NCBI RefSeq assembly: GCF_036855935.1
Contig: NZ_JASPFK010000001.1
Span: 1,862,501-1,926,500, forward strand
Reading direction: 5' to 3'
Length of the DNA: 64,000 nucleotides
Source of the DNA: Sphingomonas sp. LR60
GTDB lineage: Bacteria; Pseudomonadota; Alphaproteobacteria; Sphingomonadales; Sphingomonadaceae
Below, in pieces: positions 40,973 through 51,019 of this stretch. The translations under genes were made by a program, and so were the position numbers. The notes beneath the pieces are model-generated. The model made no database searches and was not told the origin of the DNA. It saw only the letters and a list, made by a program, of their open reading frames with translations. Each line of letters starts with the position of its first letter. Positions within the stretch are counted from its first letter, which is position 1.

Positions 40973-41638
40973 TCAGGCGTCCGGGTCTTCCAAGCTGTAG
41001 CCGAGCCCGCGGATCGTCGTGATCACGTCCTGCCCCAGCTTCTTGCGGATGCGCGTGACGAACACCTCGATCGTATTCGAATCGCGGTCGAAGTCCTGAT
41101 CGTAGATATGCTCGATCAACTCGGTGCGGCTGACCACCTTGCCCTTGTGATGAAGCAGATAGCTGAGCAGCTTATATTCCTGCGCGGTCAGCTTCACCGG
41201 ATCGCCGGCGCGCGTCACCTTCCCCGAACGGGTATCGAGCCGCACATCGCCCGCGATCAGCTCCGACGAGGCATTGCCCGACGCGCGACGGATCAGCGCG
41301 CGCAGCCGGGCGATCAGTTCCTCGGTCTGGAACGGCTTGGCGACGTAATCGTCGGCGCCCGCATCGAGCCCGGCGACCTTGTCCGACCAGCTGTCGCGCG
41401 CGGTCAGCACCAGCACGGGGGTGACCTTGCCCTCCTTGCGCCAGCGATCGAGCACCGTCAGCCCGTCGATCTCCGGCAGGCCGAGGTCGAGCACGATCGC
41501 GTCGTAATTCTCGGTGGAGCCGAGGAAATGCCCCTCCTCGCCATCGGTCGCCAGATCGATGGCGTAACCCGCACCCTCCAGCGTTGATTTCAGCTGCTGC
41601 CCCAGATTGGGCTCATCCTCGACGATCAGCACGCGCAT
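40973..41638 (-). CDS. OmpR-family response regulator
   Basis: This 221-residue regulator has a receiver domain with acceptor Asp51 (IVLDLGLPEIDG), switch residues TARD and KPF, and an OmpR/PhoB winged HTH (LTAQEYKLLSYLLHHKG ... IEVFVTRIRKKLG). It is encoded just before its kinase. A PepSY gene upstream on the same strand completes a three-gene unit. Confidence 0.95.
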   Translation of the reverse strand: MRVLIVEDEPNLGQQLKSTLEGAGYAIDLATDGEEGHFLGSTENYDAIVLDLGLPEIDGLTVLDRWRKEGKVTPVLVLTARDSWSDKVAGLDAGADDYVAKPFQTEELIARLRALIRRASGNASSELIAGDVRLDTRSGKVTRAGDPVKLTAQEYKLLSYLLHHKGKVVSRTELIEHIYDQDFDRDSNTIEVFVTRIRKKLGQDVITTIRGLGYSLEDPDA

Positions 41639-41737
41639 GGGTGAAGGGGCTCCTCAAGAAAACGATTGTCTGGCGATCGGGCTAGCACGAAAGCCGGGGG
41701 CTATGGAATTGCGGCTTTCACCGCGCTGAACGCCTGC

Positions 41738-42094
41738 TCAGCGGCCAGTCCGTCCCAAAATCTGACCGGTACGGCCATCGACGTCGACCCAGATCACCGC
41801 GCCGTCGCGCAGGAACTTCAGCGTGTAGATGCCGCTCGGCATTTCGAGGTCGAAGCCGATATATTGCGCGTCGCGCATCGTGGGCACGACGCGCCGTTCG
41901 ATCTCCGGCAGCGGCAGTAATCTCCCCTGCCGCCGCGCCTGCAACGCCGCCGCCCCCTCGCGCACCTGCTCGGGCAGCGGCAGCGCGATCGCCGGGGCGG
42001 CCAGGCCGCACAGAAGAAGCGAAGGAAGCATTTTCACCGGTGTAGGCGTAGCGATAGCGGCTTGAACAGCCTGTGAACGACGAAAGCGGTGCAT
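41738..42094 (-). CDS. PepSY-domain periplasmic protein
   Basis: This 118-residue protein has a basic head, a signal peptide (MLPSLLLCGLAAPAIA, about residues 21-36) and a PepSY domain (IGFDLEMPSGIYTLKFLRDG, then VDVDGRTGQIL). PepSY domains inhibit periplasmic peptidases or modulate sensors. The location directly upstream of the two-component genes suggests a link to the sensor domain of the kinase. GGAGG precedes the ATG at 42094. Confidence 0.82.
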   Translation of the reverse strand: MHRFRRSQAVQAAIATPTPVKMLPSLLLCGLAAPAIALPLPEQVREGAAALQARRQGRLLPLPEIERRVVPTMRDAQYIGFDLEMPSGIYTLKFLRDGAVIWVDVDGRTGQILGRTGR

Positions 42095-42146
42095 GTATCC
42101 TCCGCGCAACTTGCTCCCGCCCTCCCGGTTCCCTAGGTCGCAGGCC

Positions 42147-43928
42147 ATGGCCGCACCTATATTGTCGTATGAAGACCTCGGGCTCGTTCAGGGGTCCGGC
42201 TGGCTGTTCCGCCATCTCGACCTATACGTGGGCGAGCGGGATCGGCTGGCGCTGATCGGGCGCAATGGCGCGGGCAAGTCGACGTTGCTCAGGCTGATCG
42301 CGGGCGTCATCGATGCCGACGAAGGGCGGCGGACGATCGTGCCCGGCACCAAGGTGGTGATGCTGGAGCAGGATCCGGACGTCAGCAATTTCGCGACGCT
42401 GCGCGACTATGCGCTGGCCGGAAACGACGCGCCTGAACATTATCAGGCCGACGCGATCGCCGACCAGCTCGGCATCGACTTGTCGCGCGAGGCATCCTCC
42501 GCCTCGGGCGGCGAGCGTCGCCGCGCCGCGATCGTCCGCGCATTGGCGATGGACCCCGACGTGCTGCTGCTCGACGAACCGACCAACCACCTCGATATCG
42601 CCGCGATCGAATGGCTCGAGGATTGGCTCAAGCGCTTCACGGGCGCGTTCGTCGTCATCAGCCACGACCGGACCTTCCTCACCCGGCTGACCAAGCAGAC
42701 GCTCTGGCTCGATCGCGGCGAGCTGCGCCGTGCCGAGGTCGGGTTCGGCGGCTTCGATGCATGGACCGAACAGGTCTATGCCGAGGAGGAGCGCAACGCG
42801 CAGCGCCTCGACGCCAAGCTGAAGATCGAGGAGCATTGGCTGCAACGTGGCGTCACCGGACGCCGCCGCCGCAACCAGGGTCGGCTGTCGAAGCTCAAGG
42901 AAATGCGGGCGGAGCGTGCCGCTATGATGGGGCCGCAGGGCGCCGCCGCGCTCCAGATGGCGAGCGACGACAACAAGACCAAGATCGTGATCGACGTCGA
43001 CCATGTCTCGAAGAGCTTCGGCGACCGCCCGATCATCCGCGACCTGAACCTGCGCGTCGCGCGTGGCGACCGGATCGGTGTGGTCGGACGCAATGGCGCG
43101 GGCAAGACGACCCTGCTCAAGCTGCTGACCGGGGAGCTGGAACCCGACGCCGGTACCGTCAAGCGCGCCAAGACGCTCGACGGCATCTTCATCGACCAGC
43201 AGCGCAGCCTGATGGCGCCGCAAAAGACCGTGCGCGAAGTACTGGCCGACGGCGGCGAGTGGATCGACGTGCTCGGCGCGCGCAAGCACATCCACGGCTA
43301 TCTCAAGGAATTCCTGTTCGATCCCTCGCTGACCGAGGCGAAGGTCGGCACCTTGTCGGGCGGCGAGCGCTCGCGCCTGCTGCTCGCGCGCGAGTTCGCC
43401 CGTGAATCGAACCTGTTGATCCTCGACGAGCCGACCAACGATCTCGATCTGGAAACGCTCGATCTGTTGCAGGAGGTGATCGCGGATTACGGCGGCACCG
43501 TGCTGATCGTCAGCCACGATCGCGACTTCCTCGACCGCACCGTGACGATCACGCTCGGGCTGGACGGGTCGGGGCAGGTCGACGTCGTCGCGGGCGGTTA
43601 CGAGGATTGGGAGCGGCAACGCAGGCCGCGCGTGCAGCCAACGAAGAAGGCCGCGGCAAAGCTCGCCGCCGTGCCGCCATCTCAGGCCCCGACGCGCGTG
43701 AAGCTCACTTACAAGGATCAGCGCGACTACGATCTGCTGCCCAAGCGGATCGAGGAGTTGGACGCGCGCATCGCTGCCGACGAAGCCGCTATGGCCGATC
43801 CGGGACTGTATACACGCGATCCCGCGGCGTTCGACCGACTGAGCCGCAATATCGCGACGCTCCGCGACGAGAAGGACGCCGCCGAGATGCGCTGGCTTGA
43901 ACTGGCCGAGATTGTAGAAAATGCTTGA
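42147..43928 (+). CDS. ABC-F family ATP-binding protein (Uup/EttA-like)
   Basis: This 593-residue soluble protein has two ABC domains joined by the ABC-F linker. Walker A motifs are GRNGAGKST (about residue 41) and GRNGAGKTT (about 325). The signatures are ASGGERRR and LSGGERSR, and both Walker B motifs read LLDEPTNHLD / ILDEPTNDLD. A C-terminal coiled region rich in Lys/Ala and ending ELAEIVENA fits the Uup subgroup. These proteins act on ribosomes or branched DNA intermediates, not in transport. The ATG at 42147 starts the first domain correctly. Confidence 0.93.
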   Translation: MAAPILSYEDLGLVQGSGWLFRHLDLYVGERDRLALIGRNGAGKSTLLRLIAGVIDADEGRRTIVPGTKVVMLEQDPDVSNFATLRDYALAGNDAPEHYQADAIADQLGIDLSREASSASGGERRRAAIVRALAMDPDVLLLDEPTNHLDIAAIEWLEDWLKRFTGAFVVISHDRTFLTRLTKQTLWLDRGELRRAEVGFGGFDAWTEQVYAEEERNAQRLDAKLKIEEHWLQRGVTGRRRRNQGRLSKLKEMRAERAAMMGPQGAAALQMASDDNKTKIVIDVDHVSKSFGDRPIIRDLNLRVARGDRIGVVGRNGAGKTTLLKLLTGELEPDAGTVKRAKTLDGIFIDQQRSLMAPQKTVREVLADGGEWIDVLGARKHIHGYLKEFLFDPSLTEAKVGTLSGGERSRLLLAREFARESNLLILDEPTNDLDLETLDLLQEVIADYGGTVLIVSHDRDFLDRTVTITLGLDGSGQVDVVAGGYEDWERQRRPRVQPTKKAAAKLAAVPPSQAPTRVKLTYKDQRDYDLLPKRIEELDARIAADEAAMADPGLYTRDPAAFDRLSRNIATLRDEKDAAEMRWLELAEIVENA

Positions 43929-43997
43929 AAGTCAAAGGTCGAAGCTTACCCGGCTTTAACCGTTTCCGCTTAATGCTCACGGCACGGAGGAAGTGCT

Positions 43998-45449
43998 GTG
44001 AGCGGATCGGAACCAATCGACTTCGAACAACGTCTGGCCGCGTTCGGTTATACCGAACGCAGCTATGCGGCCTTTCCCGTGGTGCAGCGCGCGATCGAGC
44101 GTCATGCCCCCACCGCGCTCGTCGCGCTCTACAAGCATATTGCCAGCACGCCGGCGATCAGCCGCATGTTCCAGTCGCAGGCACGGATGGATCACGCCCG
44201 CGACAAGCAGCTCGAACATTGGCGCAAGCTCTTTTCGGGGCCGATCGATCGTAACTACGCCGCGGCCGCCTCGCACATCGGGCAGATCCACGCGCGCATC
44301 GGCCTTGCCCCCACCTGGTACATCAGCGGCTATGCGCGGATGCTGGAGCATGTGCTCCCAAAGGTGATGCTGGGCCGCCTGCTCTGGCCGTTCGGTGCCC
44401 GTCGCCGCGCGCGTGCGGCGACCGCCTTGGTCAAGGCGTCGCTGATCGACATGGACATCGCGCTCGCCGCCTATTTTGAGGCCGAGCAGGCCGGTCGCCG
44501 CGCCGTGATCGAGCGCTGCGGGCAGGTGTTCGAGCGAATGGCGCACGGCGACCTGACCGAGACGCTCGACGGGCTCCCGGCCGAATATCAGGCGCTCGCC
44601 GACAGCTTCGAGGCGATGCGCACGCAGATGTCGACGACCCTAGGCGTCGTCACCCGGTCCAGCCTGCAGATCCGCACCGGCTCGGGCGACATTCGTCAGG
44701 CCTCCGACGATCTGTCGCAGCGCACCGAGCAGCAGGCCGCCTCGCTCGAGGAAACCGCCGCCGCGATGGACGAGATCACCGCGACGGTCCGCCAGACCGC
44801 GGACGGCGCCACACAGGCCAACCGCATCGTCGGCGAAGCGCGCACCGAAGCGGAAGAATCGGGTCAGATCGTCCGCCGCGCCGTCGAGGCGATGGGCGGC
44901 ATCGAACGCTCCTCGGCGGAGATCAGCGAGATCATCACCGTCATCGACGGCATCTCCTTCCAGACCAACCTGCTCGCGCTCAATGCGGGCGTCGAGGCGG
45001 CGCGTGCCGGTGAAGCGGGCAAGGGCTTTGCGGTCGTCGCGTCCGAAGTCCGCGCGCTGGCGCAGCGCTCGGCAGACGCGGCCAAGGACGTAAAGACGCG
45101 CATCCTCGCTTCCTCCGAACAGGTCGGCGTCGGCGTCGATCTCGTCAACGAGGCGGGTCAGGCGCTCCAGCGCATCATCGGCCGCATCGGCGAGATCAGT
45201 GATCTCGTCTCGCGCATCGCCACCTCGGCGAGCCAGCAGTCGGTCGGGCTCGGACAGGTGAACACCGCGGTGTCGGAGATGGACAACGTCACGCAGCGCA
45301 ATGCCGCGATGGTCGAACAGGCCACCGCCGCGGCGCGCACCCTCGCCGCGGAGGCCGAAACGCTGTCGCGCGAAGTGGCACGCTTCCGGCTCGGCGAGGC
45401 GGACGGCAACCCGGTTCACCGAATGCAAAAGCGACTGGCGGCGGCCTGA
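43998..45449 (+). CDS. globin-coupled methyl-accepting chemoreceptor (soluble)
   Basis: This 483-residue protein starts at a GTG behind GGAGG. Residues about 10-160 form a sensor globin (protoglobin type) with the proximal haem His98 in HIGQIHARIGLAPTWY. There is no transmembrane segment. A HAMP-like or linker stretch follows (GDLTETLDGLPAEYQALADS), and then a cytoplasmic MCP signalling domain with the hairpin tip IDGISFQTNLLALNAGVEAA RAG. It is a haem-based O2 or gas sensor for aerotaxis in known relatives. No che genes are in the window. Confidence 0.92.
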   Translation: MSGSEPIDFEQRLAAFGYTERSYAAFPVVQRAIERHAPTALVALYKHIASTPAISRMFQSQARMDHARDKQLEHWRKLFSGPIDRNYAAAASHIGQIHARIGLAPTWYISGYARMLEHVLPKVMLGRLLWPFGARRRARAATALVKASLIDMDIALAAYFEAEQAGRRAVIERCGQVFERMAHGDLTETLDGLPAEYQALADSFEAMRTQMSTTLGVVTRSSLQIRTGSGDIRQASDDLSQRTEQQAASLEETAAAMDEITATVRQTADGATQANRIVGEARTEAEESGQIVRRAVEAMGGIERSSAEISEIITVIDGISFQTNLLALNAGVEAARAGEAGKGFAVVASEVRALAQRSADAAKDVKTRILASSEQVGVGVDLVNEAGQALQRIIGRIGEISDLVSRIATSASQQSVGLGQVNTAVSEMDNVTQRNAAMVEQATAAARTLAAEAETLSREVARFRLGEADGNPVHRMQKRLAAA

Positions 45450-45556
45450 TCCGACCCGCCCGACAGACGCGGACCCGGGGCCGACCGACTTTCAATCCTT
45501 TCGGTTGGCTCCTTCCTTCTAACCTTGTTGCGCAACGAAGCACTGAGCGCCCCACG

Positions 45557-46369
45557 TCACCCCAGCTGCTTCCCCTCTCGCCCGGCGACCTCGACGACAT
45601 ATTGCCACGCGACCCGCCCCGAGCGACTCCCGCGGCGCGTCGCCCATTGCACCGCCTCCGCCGCGTCGAACGGCAATCCGTAGCGCTCGGCAAAGCCGCG
45701 CACGATCGCCAGATAGCCATCCTGATCGACGACATGGAAGCCGAGGCTCAGCCCGAAGCGATCCGCAAGCGCCATCTGGTCATCCACGGAGTCGCGCGGG
45801 TTGATCGCGCTTTCCTGTTCCTTGATGTCGCGGGTCACCAGGTGGCGACGGTTGGAGGTGACGATCAGCCGCGCGTTCGCCGGCCGCGCTTCTGCGCCAC
45901 CTTCGAGCAGCGAGCGCAGCACGCGGGCTTCCGCCGCCACGTGGAAGCCGAGATCGTCGAGGAAGATCGCAAACGCGCGCGGCTGCCCCGCGACGACGTC
46001 GAACAGCCGTGGCAGCGTCTCCAGGCGATCCGCCGCGACCTCGACCAACGCGATCGCACCGCCCTCCGCCTGCACCGCGCCGACCGCCGCCTTCACCAGC
46101 GCCGACTTGCCGGTCCCGCGCGCTCCCCACAGCAGCGCGTCCTGCGCCGGTAATCCCTCCGCCAGCCGCTTGAGATTTGCGAGCAAGGCCACCTTCTGCG
46201 CCTCCGCCCCTTGCAACAACGCCAAGGGCAGTGGCGCAAAGGCACGTGCCGCCACCAACGCGCCATCGCGCCAGATGTAGGCGGGATCTGCCAGCGGATC
46301 GGCGCTGGTGGGCGGTTTTGGAGCGAGCCGCTCCAGCGCGGCGGCGATCCGGTCGAGGGCGTCGGTCAT
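45557..46369 (-). CDS. DUF815 family AAA ATPase
   Basis: This 270-residue ATPase shows Walker A GARGTGKSAL and Walker B FAIFLDDLGFH, followed by the sensor-1-like LIVTSNRRHLV. The DUF815 family also has the DDQMALADRFGL and LPFDAAEAVQWATRRGSRSG segments. The role is unsettled. I use the ATG at 46369; the frame runs to 46441 with non-conserved sequence. It is divergent from manC. Confidence 0.88.
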   Translation of the reverse strand: MTDALDRIAAALERLAPKPPTSADPLADPAYIWRDGALVAARAFAPLPLALLQGAEAQKVALLANLKRLAEGLPAQDALLWGARGTGKSALVKAAVGAVQAEGGAIALVEVAADRLETLPRLFDVVAGQPRAFAIFLDDLGFHVAAEARVLRSLLEGGAEARPANARLIVTSNRRHLVTRDIKEQESAINPRDSVDDQMALADRFGLSLGFHVVDQDGYLAIVRGFAERYGLPFDAAEAVQWATRRGSRSGRVAWQYVVEVAGREGKQLG

Positions 46370-46497
46370 CGCGATTCCGCTAATCTGGTCGTCACGTTGC
46401 CGCAACGGAAGATCGCGCATAAGGAAACCTTGCGCGATCAAGTGTGTTGAGGCGTCGAGGGTGCGGCTGCGCCCTCACGGGGGAACAGGAGCAGCAA

Positions 46498-47538
46498 TTG
46501 ACCGAAATCGTGCCGGTGATCCTTTCAGGCGGATCAGGTACTCGCTTGTGGCCGATGTCTCGGCCGGAAAAGCCCAAACAGATGCTCGCACTCACCGCGA
46601 GCGAGACGATGTTGCAGTTGACGGCGGCACGCGCGCACGGTGACGCATTCGCCGCACCGATCGTCGTCGCCAATGCCGCGCACGCCGATGCGGTCGAGGA
46701 TCAGCTCGGCGCGATCGGCACCCTGCCCAGCGCGCTGATCCTCGAGCCCGCCGGGCGCAACACCGCTCCCGCGATCGCGCTTGCCGCGCTCAGCGCCGAC
46801 GCCGATCAGGCGATGCTGGTGATGCCGTCCGATCACGTCATCGCCGACCGCGAGGCGTTCCACGGCGCGATTCACGCCGCGCTGCCGCTCGTCGAACAGG
46901 GCTGGCTCGTCACCTTCGGCATCACCCCCGACGCGCCCGAGACGGGCTACGGCTATATCAAGGTCGGCGAGGAGATCGCCGCCGGGGTCCACCGCGTTGC
47001 GCGTTTTGTCGAGAAGCCCAAGCGCGACGTCGCCGAGGCGATGATCGCGTCGGGCGACCATGCCTGGAACGGCGGAATCTTCCTTTTCCGCGCCGACGCC
47101 TATCTTGCGGCACTCGAGCAATTCGCGCCCGCGATCGTCGACTCGGCACGTAAGGCGTGCGCCGGTGCGCGCCGCGAGGGTGTGCGAGTCTACCCGGATG
47201 CCGATGCGTTCGCCGCCTCGCCCTCCGACTCGATCGACTATGCGGTCATGGAAAAGGCCGATCGTGTCGCAGTCGTCCCGGTCGCGATGGGCTGGAGCGA
47301 CGTCGGAAGCTGGGACGCACTCCACACGATCAGCGAAGGCGACGCGCGCGGCAACGTCGTTAACGGCGACGTCCTCTTACTAGACAGCAACAACTGCCTC
47401 GCGCGCAGCGACGGCGTGCGGATTGCGATGGTCGGGGTCGAGGATCTGATCGTCGTCGCCAGCGGCAACGACGTATTGATCCTGCCGCGCGGCCGCAGTC
47501 AGGACGTCAAGCTGTTGCTGGAAGCCATGAAAGGCTGA
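46498..47538 (+). CDS. manC: mannose-1-phosphate guanylyltransferase
   Basis: This 346-residue enzyme makes GDP-mannose from mannose-1-phosphate and GTP for polysaccharide or lipid glycosylation. The nucleotidyl motif is LSGGSGTRLWPMSR (9-22); EPAGRNTAPAIALAAL, FVEKP and WNGGIFLFRA follow. It lacks the C-terminal isomerase domain of bifunctional enzymes. The start is TTG at 46498 behind ACAGGAG; no better ATG lies at the right place. A GT4 glycosyltransferase at 13614 might use the product, but they are not linked. Confidence 0.92.
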   Translation: MTEIVPVILSGGSGTRLWPMSRPEKPKQMLALTASETMLQLTAARAHGDAFAAPIVVANAAHADAVEDQLGAIGTLPSALILEPAGRNTAPAIALAALSADADQAMLVMPSDHVIADREAFHGAIHAALPLVEQGWLVTFGITPDAPETGYGYIKVGEEIAAGVHRVARFVEKPKRDVAEAMIASGDHAWNGGIFLFRADAYLAALEQFAPAIVDSARKACAGARREGVRVYPDADAFAASPSDSIDYAVMEKADRVAVVPVAMGWSDVGSWDALHTISEGDARGNVVNGDVLLLDSNNCLARSDGVRIAMVGVEDLIVVASGNDVLILPRGRSQDVKLLLEAMKG

Positions 47539-47654
47539 AGGTTGGGGCGGCGTGGGCTTACATCATTGTCCCCGTCGCCCCGGACTTGATCCGTAACCCC
47601 TTCTTCTTCACGCGGACCGGGGCGAAGGAATGAGGCAAGTGAAGGTCGCCCGAC

Positions 47655-48107
47655 CTATCCCAACATCACCCACGCCCAGCACGCTGCCAGCCCCGCGCAG
47701 CCAAGCAAGAGCTGCGGCGGACGCAGGCGTGCGAAATGCGCCGGCGCATTCCCGGCCAGCGCCGCTTGGCGGTCGAGCAGCGCGGCCAGCGCATAGCCCG
47801 CTGCGAGCAGCGCGAGAGACGTGCTGACGAACGGCACTACCAGCGCCAGTCCCGCGATCGTGAAATAGCCGACGGCCGCGACGACCTCGACCACGGTCGA
47901 CGCGCGCGGCTTGGCAAACCCGAACCCACGCCGCACGCCGCCGATGAACGACAGGATCAACGCGCCCCATACGATCGCCAGCCGTACCGCGATCATCCCC
48001 CAGCCGGGCGCCAGCACCCACGCGCCGATCCCGGCGGCAACGAGCGGGAGCATGGGACCGAAGCCGAACACGATGCTGTCTGTGGGAATACGACTACGCT
48101 GCTTCAT
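47655..48107 (-). CDS. DUF3429 family membrane protein
   Basis: This 150-residue protein has about five hydrophobic helices. The segments FGFGPMLPLVAAG, WGALILSFIGGVRRGFGF and the C-terminal LLGCAGLAACWAWVML match DUF3429. It lies in the inner membrane with no known function. The ATG at 48107 is preferred over the one at 48122. It is preceded by the Uma2 gene on the same strand, 25 bp away. Confidence 0.85.
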   Translation of the reverse strand: MKQRSRIPTDSIVFGFGPMLPLVAAGIGAWVLAPGWGMIAVRLAIVWGALILSFIGGVRRGFGFAKPRASTVVEVVAAVGYFTIAGLALVVPFVSTSLALLAAGYALAALLDRQAALAGNAPAHFARLRPPQLLLGCAGLAACWAWVMLG

Positions 48108-48132
48108 GATCGCCGAACGCACAGCCGCCGCA

Positions 48133-48696
48133 TCAGTCGCGTGCGAAGATTCCCATGTGGGGGATGGTGAGGTTCAGGGTTGGGAGAAATACGTCATGCG
48201 GTTGCGCGAATAGATCGTCACGCCACGACTCCGGGCCGAGCCGCTGCACGACCCGGGTCAGCTCGTTGTCAGGATCGACGAGCACGATCGTGCTGACGGA
48301 CGGCAAGTTGCGATACGCCGCCAGCTTGCTTCCCGCATCGATCTTGGCTGTCGTTTCCGAGAGTACCTCGAAGATGACAACTGGATCGCTGTAGACCCGC
48401 TGTTCCTCGCGTTCGCGCGAAGCAGGATTGCCGCAGAAAACGGTTACGTCTGGATACCTGACCATATCGTCGGCCAGTCGGATGCCCATGTCGGAATTAT
48501 AGGCCCGACATCCGGTCCCACGCAGTCGCGGCCCAAGATAACTAAGGATGTTCGTCGCCACACGCGAATGCGCTGGCGTTCCGCCCGTCATCATGTGGAT
48601 GACACCGTCGACCAGTTCGAACTTGCGGTCGCTGCCGAAATCGATCGCGAGGAATTGCTCCACCGTAATCGGCTCGTAGAGGGGGTCGTGGCGCAT
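48133..48696 (-). CDS. Uma2 family (DUF820) PD-(D/E)XK nuclease-like protein
   Basis: This 187-residue protein has the Uma2 core: KFELVDGVIHMMTGG, then RYPDVTVFCG (catalytic Asp) and VIFEVLSETTAKID (Glu). The fold resembles restriction-endonuclease-like nucleases, but no target or activity is established for the family. Uma2 genes are frequent in cyanobacteria and scattered in other phyla, which hints at horizontal spread. I use the ATG at 48696. Confidence 0.87.
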   Translation of the reverse strand: MRHDPLYEPITVEQFLAIDFGSDRKFELVDGVIHMMTGGTPAHSRVATNILSYLGPRLRGTGCRAYNSDMGIRLADDMVRYPDVTVFCGNPASREREEQRVYSDPVVIFEVLSETTAKIDAGSKLAAYRNLPSVSTIVLVDPDNELTRVVQRLGPESWRDDLFAQPHDVFLPTLNLTIPHMGIFARD

Positions 48697-48730
48697 GCTA
48701 GGAATATAGCGGATCGCCCCACGCAAACAA

Positions 48731-48758
48731 AGGGCCGGCGGATCGCTCCGCCGGCCCT
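48731..48758 (-). terminator. terminator after groEL
   Basis: A perfect 12-bp stem AGGGCCGGCGGA / TCCGCCGGCCCT with a 4-nt loop is followed on the minus strand by TTTGTTTG. It ends the groESL transcript about 130 bp past the groEL stop. Confidence 0.85.
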
Positions 48759-48887
48759 TCGCCGTAACACTCGGGCAGCAGCGGCAAAGCCGCTGCCTTG
48801 GACGTCATCCCGGATCGGCGCTGCCGACCGGCTGTCCGCGCCGTGGCGGGTCCTGCGCCAGCCACGCTGGCGCAGGCCGCCCTGGGC

Positions 48888-50543
<1,656 letters not shown>

Positions 50544-50585
50544 TCAGATGAACGAATGTTGAGAAAGTTGAGGCGTTCGGAAAGC

Positions 50586-50873
50586 TCAGGCAACGATGCC
50601 GAGGATGTCCGATTCCTTCATGATGAGCAGGTCTTCACCGTTGACCTTGACCTCGGTGCCCGACCACTTGCCGAACAGGATGCGGTCACCGGCCTTGACG
50701 TCGAGCGGGGCGACCTCGCCCTTGTCGTTCTTGGCGCCCGCACCGGCGGCGACGACTTCGCCTTCCTGCGGCTTTTCCTTGGCGGTGTCGGGGATGATGA
50801 TCCCGCCGGCCGTCTTCTCTTCCGCCTCGACGCGGCGGACGAGAACACGGTCGTGCAACGGACGAAAGTTCAT
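50586..50873 (-). CDS. groS: 10 kDa co-chaperonin GroES
   Basis: This 95-residue lid protein is full-length. It has the N-terminal [20 protein letters not shown], the mobile loop [18 protein letters not shown] and a normal C-terminus ([11 protein letters not shown]). It is the first gene of groESL. The CIRCE element upstream implies HrcA repression. Confidence 0.98.
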   Translation of the reverse strand: MNFRPLHDRVLVRRVEAEEKTAGGIIIPDTAKEKPQEGEVVAAGAGAKNDKGEVAPLDVKAGDRILFGKWSGTEVKVNGEDLLIMKESDILGIVA

Positions 50874-50908
50874 TGCTCAGTACCCCTCTGAAGGTATGTG
50901 ACAGTTCT

Positions 50909-50935
50909 TTGGCACTCGACCCAGCCGAGTGCCAG
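50909..50935. promoter_or_regulatory. CIRCE operator (HrcA site) of groESL
   Basis: TTGGCACTC-N9-GAGTGCCAG matches the CIRCE consensus TTAGCACTC-N9-GAGTGCTAA with the exact 9-bp spacer. It lies 36 bp upstream of the groES start codon. hrcA itself is not in the window. Confidence 0.93.
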
Positions 50936-51019
50936 CTGGTCGCATATGTGGATGACCCCCGCCGGGGTCAACGCCCGCGCGCAAATTTTTGGGAACCGTC
51001 GGACGGGCCGTGCGTGCGA

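Noticed and set aside
47539..47654. Possible short ORF between manC and DUF3429
   Set aside because: No ribosome site or conserved-looking frame; it seems to be ordinary convergent spacer.
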